NCBI GenBank assembly: GCA_026126065.1
Contig: JAHCJY010000008.1
Span: 19,829 to 83,828 of the forward strand
From: Bauldia sp.
Lineage (GTDB): Bacteria; Pseudomonadota; Alphaproteobacteria; Rhizobiales; Kaistiaceae
Direction of reading: 5' to 3'
DNA: 64,000 bases
The translations under genes and the position numbers were made by a program. Below, piece after piece: positions 33,292-46,314 of the stretch. How positions within the stretch are numbered: the first letter of the stretch is position 1; each line of letters starts with the position of its first letter. Under the pieces are notes generated by a model that saw only the letters and a program-made list of their open reading frames with translations, ran no database searches and was not told the DNA's origin.

Positions 33292-34974
33292 ATGCGCCTT
33301 CGTCTCAAAGCCGCCGCCGCCCTCCTTGCCGCAGTCGCGGGTGCGGCAGCGCTTGCGCCTTCGGCCTCCGCGCAGACGCAGTTCATGTCGAGCCCGACTG
33401 GCGCCTTCCTCGCCGGACAGGCCGCGGCGTCCCGCCTCGACCTCGAGGCCGCGGCCTGGTTCTACGGCTTCGTTCTCCAGCGCGACCCGTCCAATACCCA
33501 GCTCGCGGCGACCGTCTTCTCGCTGTGGCTCGAGGTCGGCAACATCGCCGCGGCGGCGCCCATAGCGGCGACGCTGGTCGGGATCGATCCGGGCTTCGAG
33601 ATGGGTCGGCTCGTCCTTTCCTCCCAGGCGATCCGGAGCGGCCAGTATCAGGCCGCGCTCGACCAGATCGACGCCATCACGCCGGTGGATGCGCTAGGCG
33701 CCATTACGGTGAGCCTCCTTCGTGCCTGGCTGCACCAGGCCGTCGGCGAGACCGACGAGGCGCTCGCCCTCCTCGACGGGATGACCGACGATTATGCCGA
33801 GTTCGCCTACTTCCACTCGGCGCTCATTGCCGACCTTGCCGGCCGCACGGACGTCGCGCTCTTCTTTGCCGAGACGGCCGTGGAGCGCGGCCGCTCGATC
33901 GGCTCGACGCTCCTCCACGCCAGCCTTCTGTCGCGCACCGGCGACGCTGCCTCGGCCGAGCAGGTGCTCATCGAGGTGCTCGAAATCATCCCGGGCCAGC
34001 CGCAGGTGGTGGCGGCCCTTGAAGCACTCCGCGCGGGGGAGACGCTTCCGCCTCCGGTAACCGACATCCGCACCGGCACGGCAACCCTGTTCTTCGATCT
34101 CGCGACTGCCGTGATGCTCCAGGACCGCGGCCAGCGCTCTGTGCCGTATCTCCAACTTTCACTCCGCCTCTGGCCCGACGGTCCGGCCACGGCCGCGGCG
34201 CTGGGCGAGCTCCTGCAGGAACTCGGCCGCCACGAGCAGGCGATCGACACGTTCTCGCTCGTCGCGCCCGGTTCGCCGTTTGCCGCCGCCGCAATCCTTG
34301 GCGCCGCGACGAGCGACGCTGCGCTCGGCCGCATCGACGAGGCCATCCGGCGGCTCGAGCCGGTCGCCGCGGCCGAGCCGGACGATGTCCGCGTCGCGCT
34401 CACCCTGGCGAGCCTCTACCGGGGCGCCGAGCGCTTCCGCGACGCGGTCGACGCAATCAGCCCCGCGATCGCCGCGATGGACGGTCCGGACGAGAACTCG
34501 TGGCGGCTCTATTTCATCCGCGCCTCCTCGCTGGAGCGGCTCGGCGACTGGGAAGCCGCCGAGGACGACTTCCGCATCGCGCTCCTCCTCTCTCCCAACC
34601 AGCCGGACGTTCTGAACTATCTCGGCTACTCGATGGTCGTCTACGGCGGGGACATCGACGAGGCGCTCGGCTACATCCAGCGCGCCGTCGAGGCGCGGCC
34701 GCAGGCCGGCTACATCATCGACAGCCTCGGCTGGGCCTATTTCCACCTCGGCCGCTACGAGGACGCGGTGGTCGAACTCGAACGCGCGGTGGAACTCGAA
34801 CCCGATCATCCTGAGGTTGCCGAGCATCTCGGCGACGCTTACTGGCGCGCCGGCCGCGAGTACGAGGCCGTCTTCCAGTGGCGGCACGCCCTGGAGTTCG
34901 ACCCGCCGGAGGACGCCGTGGATCGTCTCCAGGAGAAGATCGCCAACGGTCTTCCCGATGCCGGCGCCGACTGA
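33292..34974 (+). CDS. Secreted TPR-repeat protein
   Basis: A 560-residue protein with a signal peptide (MRLRLKAAAALLAAVAGAAALAPSASAQ) and many helical repeats. The C-terminal repeats are canonical TPRs (GDIDEALGYIQRAVEARP, GRYEDAVVELERAVELEPD, GREYEAVFQWRHALEFDP); earlier ones are degenerate. It should act in the periplasm as a scaffold. A run of Gs (AAGGGGGG) serves as ribosome site. Its end overlaps ispE by 17 bases. Proteins of this type often follow the polyprenyl synthetase in Rhizobiales; function is not known. Confidence 0.85.
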   Translation: MRLRLKAAAALLAAVAGAAALAPSASAQTQFMSSPTGAFLAGQAAASRLDLEAAAWFYGFVLQRDPSNTQLAATVFSLWLEVGNIAAAAPIAATLVGIDPGFEMGRLVLSSQAIRSGQYQAALDQIDAITPVDALGAITVSLLRAWLHQAVGETDEALALLDGMTDDYAEFAYFHSALIADLAGRTDVALFFAETAVERGRSIGSTLLHASLLSRTGDAASAEQVLIEVLEIIPGQPQVVAALEALRAGETLPPPVTDIRTGTATLFFDLATAVMLQDRGQRSVPYLQLSLRLWPDGPATAAALGELLQELGRHEQAIDTFSLVAPGSPFAAAAILGAATSDAALGRIDEAIRRLEPVAAAEPDDVRVALTLASLYRGAERFRDAVDAISPAIAAMDGPDENSWRLYFIRASSLERLGDWEAAEDDFRIALLLSPNQPDVLNYLGYSMVVYGGDIDEALGYIQRAVEARPQAGYIIDSLGWAYFHLGRYEDAVVELERAVELEPDHPEVAEHLGDAYWRAGREYEAVFQWRHALEFDPPEDAVDRLQEKIANGLPDAGAD

Positions 34975-35869
34975 CGCCGCGCTCGACCTGACCGACGCCG
35001 CCACGGCGGCGCCGGTCCCGAGCGAAGCGGCGCCCGCGAAGGTGAACCTCGCCCTTCATGTGCGGGGCCGTCGGCCGGACGGCTACCACGACCTGGACAC
35101 GCTCGTGGTCTTCGCCGCCGATGCCGACACGGTCGAGCTTGCCGAGGGCGGGGACGCACTCACGATCGACGGGCCGTTCGGGCAGCTCCTGCGGGGGGAC
35201 GAGTCCGAGAACCTCGTCCTCCGGGCCGCCCGGCGGCTCGCGGCGCGCGCGGGGCGCTCATGGCCGGCGCTCCGCCTCACCAAGAATCTTCCCGTTGCGG
35301 CCGGCCTCGGCGGCGGCTCTGCCGATGCGGCTGCGACGCTGCGCCTGCTGACGCGGGCCTGGCGCCTCCCGCCCGGCGACGCGGACCTTGCCGCAGAGGG
35401 AATAGCGCTGGGGTCGGACGTGCCGATGTGCCTCCGGTCCCGGCCGCTCGTCGCTCGCGGTCGCGGCGAAAGGATCGAGGACGTCGTGTCTTTCCCGGCG
35501 CTCGCGATTGTCCTGGTGCATCCGGCGGTCGCGGTGAGCACCGGCCAGGTCTTCGCCCGCCTCGACGCGCCCGATGACCCGCCGCTGCCGGAGCTTCCGG
35601 ATCGTTTCGAAACGGTCGCGGACTTCATCCGCTGGCTTCGCCCGACGCGGAACGGCCTTGCGGACGCCGCACGCGACATCGCGCCGGTGATCGGCAATGC
35701 GCTCCTGGCGCTCAGCAACACGGGCGCGATGTTTGCGCGGATGTCGGGGTCCGGCGCCAGCTGCTTCGGGATCTTCCCGTTCGCGGAAGCCGCCGAGCAC
35801 GCCGCCCGGATCATCCGCGGCGCCGAGCCGGCGTGGTGGGTCTCGGCCACGACGACGGGCGGTTCCTGA
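34958..35869 (+). CDS. ispE: 4-diphosphocytidyl-2-C-methyl-D-erythritol kinase
   Basis: GHMP kinase of the non-mevalonate isoprenoid pathway, 303 residues. It shows AKVNLALHVRGRRPDGYHDL near the start, the ATP loop LPVAAGLGGGSADAAATLR, and GSDVPMCLRSRP, with the late MSGSGASCFGIF motif. The ATG at 34958 overlaps the TPR gene; the first ~25 residues are poorly conserved. With the polyprenyl synthetase nearby, the segment is devoted to isoprenoid supply. Confidence 0.93.
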   Translation: MPAPTDAALDLTDAATAAPVPSEAAPAKVNLALHVRGRRPDGYHDLDTLVVFAADADTVELAEGGDALTIDGPFGQLLRGDESENLVLRAARRLAARAGRSWPALRLTKNLPVAAGLGGGSADAAATLRLLTRAWRLPPGDADLAAEGIALGSDVPMCLRSRPLVARGRGERIEDVVSFPALAIVLVHPAVAVSTGQVFARLDAPDDPPLPELPDRFETVADFIRWLRPTRNGLADAARDIAPVIGNALLALSNTGAMFARMSGSGASCFGIFPFAEAAEHAARIIRGAEPAWWVSATTTGGS

Positions 35870-35977
35870 CATCAGGCGGAACCGCCAACCCCGCCCGACG
35901 TTTGCCGCACGGCGAGCGGGCGGGGTGGGGCGCACCCTCCACGGCGACTCGACGCGAGTCTTTCCCCGGAGGTTCTT

Positions 35978-36115
35978 ATGGAAATCGACATTGGCACGAT
36001 CCAGCCCATCGTGGCGCTCGCCGCAGGCATCCTGATCCTGCTCATCCCGCGGCTCCTCAACTACATCGTTGCGATCTACCTCATCATCATCGGCGTGACC
36101 GGCCTCATCAACTAG
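35978..36115 (+). CDS. DUF3096 small membrane protein
   Basis: A 45-residue, almost wholly hydrophobic protein (MEIDIGTIQPIVALAAGILI, then LLIPRLLNYIVAIYLIIIG). The PRLLNYIVAIYLI core is the DUF3096 signature. A CGGAGG lies seven bases before the ATG. Two short membrane helices joined by the Pro-Arg turn are likely. Function unknown. Confidence 0.85.
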   Translation: MEIDIGTIQPIVALAAGILILLIPRLLNYIVAIYLIIIGVTGLIN

Positions 36116-36241
36116 GCCGCGCGATAGCGGCGGGCCGCGTCACTCCGCGCGACTCGCCACCGGCGCCGCAGCGACCTATAGTCCCCTCCTTGTTTGCGGG
36201 AAGGGAGGCCCGGGCTTGATTTCGCCGTGCCATACCCTAGA

Positions 36242-36260
36242 TATGCTCATGTTGAGCATA
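36242..36260. promoter_or_regulatory. Palindromic operator upstream of nadA (probable NadQ site)
   Basis: Perfect inverted repeat TATGCTCA-TGT-TGAGCATA, 28 bases before the nadA start. A possible -35 TTGATT at 36216-36221 places the -10 at about 36238-36245, so a bound protein would cover the promoter. A NadQ-like regulator is encoded at 44809-45786. Confidence 0.75.
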
Positions 36261-36287
36261 ACTCCTCTTGCTGGAGGACACTGAAGG

Positions 36288-37355
36288 ATGGCCATGTACC
36301 GTGACGGCCTTGCGACGCAGGGTGGATTTGCGCGGGGCGGACTGTCGGTCCTGCCGCGGCCCAACCTCGACTACACCGAGGAGGTCGCGCGCGAGACCGC
36401 GCCGATCTACGAGCGTGTCAGGCATTCGATCCCCGCGATCGAGTGGCCCGTCCACGCGCCCTACATCAAGGCGATCAACGACCTCAAGAAGGTCCGGAAC
36501 GCCGTGATCCTGGCGCACAACTACCAGACGCCGCAGATCTTCCACGGCGTGGCGGACGTCGTCGGCGATTCGCTGCAGCTCGCCCGCGAGGCCTCGCGCA
36601 CGGATGCCGCGGTCATCGTCCAGGGCGGCGTGCACTTCATGGCGGAAACGTCCAAGCTGCTGAATCCCGACAAGATGGTGCTCATCCCGGACCGCCGGGC
36701 CGGCTGCTCGCTCGCGGAATCGATCACCGGCGCCGACGTTCGCCTCCTTCGCCAGCGCTATCCCGGCGTGCCGGTCGTGACCTATGTCAACACGTCAGCC
36801 GAGGTGAAGGCTGAGAGCGACATCTGCTGCACGTCGGCCAACGCCCTTGAGGTCGTCGAGAGCTTCGGCGTCGATACCGTGCTCCTCATCCCCGACGAAT
36901 ACCTCGCGCAGAACGTGGCCGCGCGGACGAAGGTGAAGATCCTCACCTGGAAGGGCCATTGCGAGGTTCACGAGCGCTTCACGGCGGCCGAGCTATTGTC
37001 GTTCAAGGAGGCTCACCCGGGCCTCGAGATCATTGCCCATCCCGAGTGCCCGCCGGAGATCGTGGCGATCGCCGACTTCACGGGTTCGACCTCGGGCATG
37101 ATCAAATACGTCAAGGACAACCGGCCGCCGAAGGCCCTCTTCGTGACGGAGTGCTCGATGGCTGCCAACGTCCAGGAAGCGGTGCCGGAGGTCGAATTCA
37201 TCGGCCCCTGCAACCTCTGCCCCCACATGCAGCGGATCACCCTGCCGAAGATCCTCGACAGCCTCCTGACACTTTCCGAGGAGGTCACGATCGATCCGGA
37301 TATCGCCGTCCGCGCCCGCCGCGCGGTCGAGCGGATGATCAACCTGCGGAACTGA
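36288..37355 (+). CDS. nadA: Quinolinate synthase
   Basis: Condenses iminoaspartate with dihydroxyacetone phosphate to quinolinate, using a 4Fe-4S cluster. The 355-residue protein has [12 protein letters not shown] near residue 75, [19 protein letters not shown], and cluster cysteines in AGCSLAES, the HPECPPEI region and CNLCPHMQ. It heads the nadABC operon: 18 bases separate it from nadB. GGAGGACACTGAAGG precedes the ATG. The palindrome upstream suggests repression by NAD status. Confidence 0.96.
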   Translation: MAMYRDGLATQGGFARGGLSVLPRPNLDYTEEVARETAPIYERVRHSIPAIEWPVHAPYIKAINDLKKVRNAVILAHNYQTPQIFHGVADVVGDSLQLAREASRTDAAVIVQGGVHFMAETSKLLNPDKMVLIPDRRAGCSLAESITGADVRLLRQRYPGVPVVTYVNTSAEVKAESDICCTSANALEVVESFGVDTVLLIPDEYLAQNVAARTKVKILTWKGHCEVHERFTAAELLSFKEAHPGLEIIAHPECPPEIVAIADFTGSTSGMIKYVKDNRPPKALFVTECSMAANVQEAVPEVEFIGPCNLCPHMQRITLPKILDSLLTLSEEVTIDPDIAVRARRAVERMINLRN

Positions 37356-37373
37356 ACCAGGGCTCAGGGCCGG

Positions 37374-38999
37374 ATGTTCGAGACCGAGACCGACAGCACC
37401 TTCCCGCCGCAGTCGCTGGCCGGCGTCGACGATGTCGTCATCGTCGGCGGCGGCCTGGCAGGGCTCTTCTGCGCCCTTCGCCTCGCGCCGCGGCCGGTCA
37501 CGGTGCTGACCGCGGCGCCGCTCGGGCTCGGTGGCTCCTCCGCCCGGGCCCAGGCCGGCATCGCCGCCGCGCTCAGCCCCGGAGACAGCATCGAGTCGCA
37601 TCTTGCCGACACGATCGCCGCCGGGGCGGGCCTGGTCGAGCCGCGGATCGCCGAACTGATGGTGCGCGAGGCGTCGGCGCGCATCCACGACCTCCTCGCC
37701 TACGGCGTTCCCTTCGACCGCGACCTTGCGGGCCGGCTCGCGCTGTCGCGCGAGGCGGCGCATTCGGCCGCGCGGGTCGTCGGCGTCGGCGGCGACAAGG
37801 CGGGCGCGACGATCATGCAGACGCTCGTTGCCGCAGTCCGCCGGACACCGTCGATCCGCGTCGTCGAGGGCGTCGTGGGCGAGTCGCTCCTGCATGAAGG
37901 GCCGTATGTCACCGGGGTCGTCGGCCGCCTCGCGGGACGGCGCGACCCGGTCTCCTTCCGTGCCCGGGCGATCGTGCTCGCGGCGGGCGGCATCGGTCAC
38001 CTTTACGCCGTCACCACCAACCCGGCCGAGGCGCGTGGCGACGGCATTGCGATGGCGGCGCGCGCGGGCGCGGTGATCGCCGACGCCGAGTTCGTCCAGT
38101 TCCATCCCACCGCCATCGCCGTCGGCAAGGATCCCGCACCGCTCGCGACCGAATCGCTGCGTGGCGCCGGCGCCATCGTCATCGACGAGACCGGCGATCG
38201 CTTCCTCGCCCGCGTCGACGCCTCGGCCGAACTGGCTCCCCGCGACGTCGTCGCCCGTGCCATCCACGACCACCTTGCCGCCGGCCACGCCGTCTTTCTC
38301 GACGGCCGCACCAACCCCGGCGCGCACTTCGCAGAGGCCTTCCCCACGGTATTCGCCGCGTGCGTCGAGGCCGGCATCGATCCGGCGAAGGAGCCGATCC
38401 CCATCGCCCCGGCGGCGCACTATCACATGGGCGGCGTGCTGGTTGACGCGAACGGCCGTTCGACGCTCGAGGGCCTCTGGGTCTGCGGCGAGTCCGCCTC
38501 GACCGGCGCCCACGGCGCCAACCGCCTCGCGTCGAACTCGCTTCTCGAAGCCGTCGTCTTTGCCGCCCGCATCGCCGACGACATTGCCGGCACCATGCCG
38601 GCGGCAGCGGCGTCGGCGGCGGCCGGCGGTGTCCTCGCCGAAGCATCGCCACACGTGGACCCCGCGGCGCTGACACGCCTCCGCCAGACGATGACGGCCG
38701 ATGTGGGCGTCGTCCGCACTGGCGCCGGGATCGCCCGCGCCCTTGCCGTCATCGCACGGCTCGAAGCCTCGCCAGGCGCCGCCTCGATCCGCAATCCTCT
38801 CGTCGCGGCCAAGCTCATCGCGACCTCGGCGCTGCTTCGCAGCGAAAGCCGGGGAGCGCATTTCCGCTCGGACCATCCGCTGCCCGATCCGCGCCAGGCC
38901 GTGCGGAGCCACATCACGCTCGCCGTGGCCGAGAAGGTGGCGGCGGAGGCCGATGATGCCGGGCACGGCGCCCCGCGCGCGCTGGCGCCGGCAGGCTGA
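37374..38999 (+). CDS. nadB: L-aspartate oxidase
   Basis: FAD enzyme oxidising aspartate to iminoaspartate for NadA. The 541 residues begin with the dinucleotide fold [15 protein letters not shown] and include [55 protein letters not shown] and [22 protein letters not shown], matching NadB. Its stop shares one base with the nadC start (TGATG), so the two are translationally coupled. Confidence 0.95.
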   Translation: MFETETDSTFPPQSLAGVDDVVIVGGGLAGLFCALRLAPRPVTVLTAAPLGLGGSSARAQAGIAAALSPGDSIESHLADTIAAGAGLVEPRIAELMVREASARIHDLLAYGVPFDRDLAGRLALSREAAHSAARVVGVGGDKAGATIMQTLVAAVRRTPSIRVVEGVVGESLLHEGPYVTGVVGRLAGRRDPVSFRARAIVLAAGGIGHLYAVTTNPAEARGDGIAMAARAGAVIADAEFVQFHPTAIAVGKDPAPLATESLRGAGAIVIDETGDRFLARVDASAELAPRDVVARAIHDHLAAGHAVFLDGRTNPGAHFAEAFPTVFAACVEAGIDPAKEPIPIAPAAHYHMGGVLVDANGRSTLEGLWVCGESASTGAHGANRLASNSLLEAVVFAARIADDIAGTMPAAAASAAAGGVLAEASPHVDPAALTRLRQTMTADVGVVRTGAGIARALAVIARLEASPGAASIRNPLVAAKLIATSALLRSESRGAHFRSDHPLPDPRQAVRSHITLAVAEKVAAEADDAGHGAPRALAPAG

Positions 39000-39850
39000 T
39001 GCCGGACATCCCGCCGCTGCCGTCGGGCCTCGTCGCCGAGGCCGTCCGCGTGGCGCTTGCCGAGGATCTCGGCCGCGCCGGCGACATCACGTCGGCCGCG
39101 ACGATCCCGGCTGATCGTTCGGCGTCCGCCGTCATTGCGGCACGCCGGCCCGGCGTGGTGGCCGGCATGGCGTTCGCGGCAGAGGCGTTCCGGCAGGTCG
39201 ATCCGGCCGTGCGTTTCACCGTGGAGCGCGACGACGGCGCGACGCTGGACGCCGGCGCCGTCCTCGCCCGCATCAGCGGCCCGGCCCGCGCCATTCTCGC
39301 TGCGGAACGCGTGGCGCTGAACTATCTCGGCCGCCTCTCCGGCATCGCCACGGCTACGGCCGAACTCGTGACGGCGGTCGCCGGCACCGGCGCCCGCATC
39401 GTCGATACGCGCAAGACGACGCCGGGCCTGCGCGCCATCGAGAAGTACGCCGTCCGCTGCGGCGGCGGCTCAAACCACCGCTTCGGCCTCGATGACGCGG
39501 TTCTCATCAAGGACAACCACATCGCCGTCGCCGGCGGTGTCGCGGTGGCGATCCGCGCCGCGCGCGCCGCGGTCGGGCATCTGGTCAAGGTGGAGGTCGA
39601 GGTCGACACCCTGGAGCAGCTGGCCGAGGCGATGACGGCGTCGCCGGACGCCGTGCTTCTCGACAATATGAATCCGGCGAAGCTTCGCGAGGCGGTGGCG
39701 CTGATCGCCGGCCGCTGCATCGCCGAGGCCTCCGGCGGTGTCACACCGGCGACCGTGCGCGCGATCGCCGAAACGGGCGTCGACGTCATCTCCTCCGGCT
39801 GGATCACCCACTCCGCGCCCAGCCTCGACCTCGGACTCGACATGGTGTGA
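38999..39850 (+). CDS. nadC: Nicotinate-nucleotide pyrophosphorylase (carboxylating)
   Basis: Quinolinate phosphoribosyltransferase, 283 residues, third step of the de novo NAD route. Visible motifs are [11 protein letters not shown] at the start, [35 protein letters not shown] (Arg/Lys phosphate site), VLIKDNHI, and VLLDNM with EASGGV in the barrel. Last gene of nadABC. Confidence 0.96.
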   Translation: MPDIPPLPSGLVAEAVRVALAEDLGRAGDITSAATIPADRSASAVIAARRPGVVAGMAFAAEAFRQVDPAVRFTVERDDGATLDAGAVLARISGPARAILAAERVALNYLGRLSGIATATAELVTAVAGTGARIVDTRKTTPGLRAIEKYAVRCGGGSNHRFGLDDAVLIKDNHIAVAGGVAVAIRAARAAVGHLVKVEVEVDTLEQLAEAMTASPDAVLLDNMNPAKLREAVALIAGRCIAEASGGVTPATVRAIAETGVDVISSGWITHSAPSLDLGLDMV

Positions 39851-40184
39851 GGGCGGTCGCTCTCGTTCCGGACACACGACGCTCGCCTGCGCCGACCACA
39901 ACCCCCATTCGTCATCCCGGCCTTCGAGCGTGTGAAGAGATTCGGAGGAGGGTGAGCGGGCGTCGGTGGTGAGTTTCTGCGGGCGGCGCCCCCTCACCCT
40001 TTCGAGCCGAAGGGGAGCATCGCCCAGCGGACAAACCAGGCTCGGCAACTGCCTCGACAGATTCACGAAATCGGCTATGCCCCATCGAACTGGAACGCCA
40101 TCAAAGCTTGTGCCGGTAACGTCACGCCAAGCATGAACTTCGCCGCCTAGGCGACTCGCGCGACTCGTGAACCCGGCCCTGTGG
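39851..40184. other. 334-base intergenic region without a recognised gene
   Basis: Between nadC and the convergent cell wall hydrolase. It contains a partial CGTCATCCCGGCCTTCGAGCG resembling one end of the dispersed repeats, but no mirrored partner. A leftward frame across 39945-40140 reads like protein for a stretch, with stops nearby and no start or match I can name; probably not a gene. Confidence 0.4.
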
Positions 40185-41222
40185 CTAGATCCAGCCGCCG
40201 CCATAGGTGCGATAGAAGATGTGCACGCCGATCTGCGCCATGCGCTGCATCTGCGGCGCCCAGTTCGGCCGGACATAGTTGGCGTGGTAGTGCGTCGCCG
40301 AGCCGATCTCGTCGAGGTAGATGGCCGTGCCGTCGATCTCGGAATTGGCGATCGCCTGGGCAATGGACCATGCGTTGCGATCGGTGACCACGTCGCGGAT
40401 GCCGTCGCAGGCGAACGAGAACTGGCAGGCGTTGCGCATGTGCTGGTTCTGGTAGACCACGCCGCAGACCGTCCCCGGATAGGCCGGGTTGCGGAGCCGG
40501 TTGATGACCACCTGCGCGACCGCGATCTGGCCGCGGATCGGCTCGCCGCGCGCTTCGAAATAGACAGCCTCGGCAAGGCAGCGGCGCTCGGCTGCCGTTC
40601 GGGCGCTGTCGGGGATCGGGTTTGCCGCCCAGTTGTGGTCGTTGACCGGATCCGGCCTCGGGATGTCGAAGGCCGGCTTCGAGCGCGGCATGATCAGCGC
40701 CTCGAACGGCGCCTCGAAGGCGGCGGCGCCGGTGTCGGCATAGGCAAGCGGCGCCTGCGGGTCGACCGCGGCGACCATCACCGCCGCGGCCGGGGCGGCC
40801 TCGGGCGCCGGCTCCGCATCGCCGCGGCCCACCGGCTGGGCGGGCAGCGGCGCGGCGAAGGCGAACATGACGCCGGCGGTCGCGGGCGGCGTCGCGATGA
40901 AGACGTCCGCCTCGGTCAGGCGCGGCAGCATGCCGGTGACGCGGGGACCTGCGGCAATGAAATCGGAGTCTCCCTTGCCGAGGCGGTTGATCCGCGCGGC
41001 ATCGGGCGTGACGATCGCGGCGGTGGCAATCGGGTCGATGCCGGGCGCGGCGGCGGCCGTCACTGCGCCCGAGAGCGCGATCGGCGTCGTTGACAAAAGG
41101 AATAGCGCGAGCGCCGCAGCGGTGCGGGCGAAGAATCGCAGCTCGGTCTGGCCCCGCGGCCGCGTCCTGTACAAACGCCCCACTCCACGCTTACGCAACA
41201 CGAACGCGACCCGGCCGAACAC
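40185..41222 (-). CDS. Cell wall hydrolase, SleB/CwlJ (Hydrolase_2) domain
   Basis: A 345-residue protein with a membrane or signal segment at about 31-60 (FFARTAAALALFLLSTTPIAL) and a long, low-complexity Ala/Pro middle. The last ~140 residues are a Hydrolase_2 domain: RRCLAEAVYFEARGEP with the catalytic glutamate, GQIAVAQVVINRL, GVVYQN and CQFSFACDG. In spore formers such enzymes cut cortex; in alphaproteobacteria they act on growing or dividing cell wall. GTTAACC-containing boxes lie just upstream. Confidence 0.88.
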   Translation of the reverse strand: MFGRVAFVLRKRGVGRLYRTRPRGQTELRFFARTAAALALFLLSTTPIALSGAVTAAAAPGIDPIATAAIVTPDAARINRLGKGDSDFIAAGPRVTGMLPRLTEADVFIATPPATAGVMFAFAAPLPAQPVGRGDAEPAPEAAPAAAVMVAAVDPQAPLAYADTGAAAFEAPFEALIMPRSKPAFDIPRPDPVNDHNWAANPIPDSARTAAERRCLAEAVYFEARGEPIRGQIAVAQVVINRLRNPAYPGTVCGVVYQNQHMRNACQFSFACDGIRDVVTDRNAWSIAQAIANSEIDGTAIYLDEIGSATHYHANYVRPNWAPQMQRMAQIGVHIFYRTYGGGWI

Positions 41223-41246
41223 GTCGGATCTTCATCAGTTTGAACT

Positions 41247-41270
41247 GGTTAACCTTGAAGCGGGGTTAAC
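41247..41270. promoter_or_regulatory. Paired GTTAAC boxes upstream of cell wall hydrolase (possible CtrA)
   Basis: GGTTAACC at 41247-41254 and GGTTAAC at 41264-41270, 25-48 bases before the hydrolase start. They resemble CtrA half-sites (TTAACC), a sensible regulator for a division-related wall enzyme. Spacing differs from the canonical TTAA-N7-TTAA. Confidence 0.35.
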
Positions 41271-41426
41271 GCGCGCACGTGGCAGGCCTATTGCGGCGAA
41301 AGCCGGGCCGCACCGGGGCTGTCTCGCCTGTCGACTGGAGTGGCCACGCGCGGACTTCGTCGAGCCGTCATCACTTGCCTCCGTGAGTATCCTCCGGGAA
41401 GTTAGGCGGCACGGGGTACGGGGTGC

Positions 41427-42130
41427 ATGATGACCAAGGACGGACGACCGTCACGTATCAACGACCTTCGCTACTTCTTCGGCCCGGAAGAACATTCGGG
41501 GTATCTCACGGGCTGTGAGGAAGCGGTGGCCTATGGCCGGCGGATGGCGATGTTTCTGAATGGCGAAGGGTTCAGCATGGGGCCGTACCCGGCATTGTAC
41601 CTGCTGCTGAATCCGTCGATGGACCCCGGTGAGGTCGTCGTGACGGACTACGGCGGAGACTGGTGGCAACGCTACACGCACGTCGCCGTACCTGCAGACC
41701 TTCCGGGGCTGTCCAACGCGACCGAAATAGTGATGGACGCTACGGTGGCCGCCCTGCGGGCGATTCGGCCGGATCTCGATGTGGTGGTCAAGGCAGCGGA
41801 TCGGGTCGTTCGCGAACACGGCAAGTCTCTGCGCTTCCTGATGAGGACGCAGACGACCAAGCGTTACCTCATCGAAAAATCCTTCAGCATCGGCGTATGG
41901 GAGCGTGTGCTCCGACCGCAGCTGGCGCAACATCCATCGTACATCTTCACCTCGTTGACTGACCTATCAACGGGCGAGTTCTTGGATGGTCCAGCACAGC
42001 CGCACCCATTCGACCACTACAGCGCTTTCATGTTCAACAAGCCCGTTCGGGTCTCTGAGATTGAAGCAAGGCTCAGCTCATTCGTGAGCCGTGAACGGCC
42101 ACCGACATCCAAGCTTGTGAAGCCCCGCGG

Positions 42131-42134
<4 letters not shown>
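41427..42134 (+). CDS. Orphan protein of unknown function
   Basis: A 235-residue protein with no domain I recognise. It has no signal peptide or membrane helix and is mixed alpha/beta (YFFGPEEHSGYLTGCEEAVAYG, YPALYLLLNPSMDPGE, TKRYLIEKSFSIGVWERVL, FDHYSAFMFNKPVRVSEIEAR). Codon use is less GC-biased than the neighbours by eye, suggesting acquisition. Two ATGs in a row start it. Its end overlaps the convergent ppdK by 4 bases. Confidence 0.7.
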
Positions 42135-44808
<2,674 letters not shown>

Positions 44809-44812
<4 letters not shown>

Positions 44813-45786
44813 GCCCGTGACCCGAGGCGGAGGCCCGCACCGGGCCGTTCCAGAAGCACGTTCCGCCGGAAGCGGAAACGGGCCGCCGGACGCCCGCCGG
44901 TGGCGACGCTGGTCGTGCCGGTGGGCTCGACGAGCCCACCCGCATCGACGACGCGCCGGAAGTTCTGCTTGTGCACGTGGCGCCCCGCGATGGCTTCGAC
45001 GGTCTGCTGCAGTTCGGTCAGCGTAAACTCCGGCGGGAGAAGTTCGAAGACCACCGGCCGGTATTTCAGCTTCGACCGGAGCCGCGAGATTGCCGTGGCA
45101 AGGATACGGCGATGGTCGTGCCGCATCGGGACGCCGAGGAGAGGGAGGCGATCGTTCGCCGGAACACGCCCGTCCCGCTGCGCCTCGACCACAAGGCCCG
45201 CTTCGTAAAGGAGCTCGTAGCGGTCCAGCACGCGCTCCTCGTCCCACGGCACGTCGCCGATGCCGAAGGCGAGGCGCAGGCGTTCGCGCCGGCCCAGAGC
45301 GCGTCCGGGCGGCGCCGCGAGCGGATCGGCCGTGCTCCACGCCTGGAGCGCCGGAAGGATGATGTCGTCGAGGAGCGGCGGACGATCCGCGCGGAAATCC
45401 TCCCACGGGAAGTAGTCGTACCACTCGCGCCATCGCCCGTCGGTGCCGGGCGGCTCGTCGTCATTGCCCTCGATCCGTGTCAGCGCGAGATAGCCCACCG
45501 AGACGACATGGTCGGCGTCGCCCCGCCGCGCCTGCCGGCCGCGGTCGCCGAAGGTGTAGAGCTGCTCGACATAGCCGAGGGAAAGGCCCGCCTGTTCCTC
45601 GACGAACGAGCGCAGACCGATCTCGAGCGTCCGGTGGCGCAGCGGGTCGAACGGACCGAGCGGCAGGCCGTCGACATCCTCGCCATCGCTCCCCGGTTGC
45701 CGGACGGCGAAGATTTTCGGCGTCGTCCCGTCGACCGCGACGATCACGGCGGAAAGGCCGATCTCGATCGAGGTGCGGACGGCCAT
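44809..45786 (-). CDS. NadQ-like regulator: degenerate NUDIX domain plus winged helix
   Basis: A 325-residue protein. The first ~150 residues are a NUDIX-like fold (LSAVIVAVDGTTPKIFAVRQ) whose NUDIX box is broken (GPFDPLRHRTLEIGLRSFVEEQAG lacks the REUxEE pattern), so catalysis is unlikely. The C-terminal half has a winged-helix region (LLPPEFTLTELQQTVEAIAG, NFRRVVDAGGLV) like NrtR-type regulators. This matches the COG4111 family predicted to be NadQ, repressor of alphaproteobacterial NAD genes. The nadABC operon with a palindromic operator is 7.5 kb away. The name NadQ is from comparative-genomics literature as I recall it. Confidence 0.7.
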
Positions 45787-46305
45787 TCAGGGGCGGAGCG
45801 GCAGCGCGAAGGGCGTGGACTCGATGCCCTCGACGCCCGGGCCAATTCCAGCGATCGCCGCCGACATCCGCCCCTCGCGCCCGAGCATCCGGTCGGCGAT
45901 CGCCACCATCAGCGGGTTCGGAAAGGCCGTCGGCGAGGATTTCCGCAGGAAGGCGGCGATCTCGGCCTCGTCGCGGTCGGGCCTGGACGCACAGACCGTG
46001 ATGAACGCTGCCGCTGTCGAGCGGCTGACGCCGGCATAGCAGTGGACGAGGAGCGGTCGTTCGCGGTCCCAGTCGTCCTGCACGAATTCGAGCAGCGTCC
46101 GGATGTGGTGCTCGGCCGGAAGGAGCACGCCCGGCCCACCGATCGTCATGTCGTGGAAGCCGAGGAAGAGGTGCCGGTCGGGCGGGATCACCGCCGGGCG
46201 GCGCACCGGCGTGCCGACATCGACGATGGTGACGAGGTGGCTCGCGCCGCTTGCGGTGGCGGTTGGCTCGAGGAGCGGCAGGGAGCAGACATGGACGGAC
46301 GGCAT
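45787..46305 (-). CDS. Protein tyrosine phosphatase-like protein
   Basis: A 172-residue phosphatase of the cysteine type. The P-loop is HCYAGVSRS (C89, R95), and the general acid may be an Asp in LGFHDMTIG. This compact form (COG5350) is common in alphaproteobacteria and not a typical low-molecular-weight PTP. Its stop is immediately followed by the NadQ-like start. Substrate unknown. Confidence 0.8.
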   Translation of the reverse strand: MPSVHVCSLPLLEPTATASGASHLVTIVDVGTPVRRPAVIPPDRHLFLGFHDMTIGGPGVLLPAEHHIRTLLEFVQDDWDRERPLLVHCYAGVSRSTAAAFITVCASRPDRDEAEIAAFLRKSSPTAFPNPLMVAIADRMLGREGRMSAAIAGIGPGVEGIESTPFALPLRP

Positions 46306-46314
46306 GGCGGGACT

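Noticed and set aside
39945..40140. Leftward protein-like stretch after nadC
   Set aside because: No start, stops on both sides and no family; possibly a decayed remnant but not supportable as a gene.
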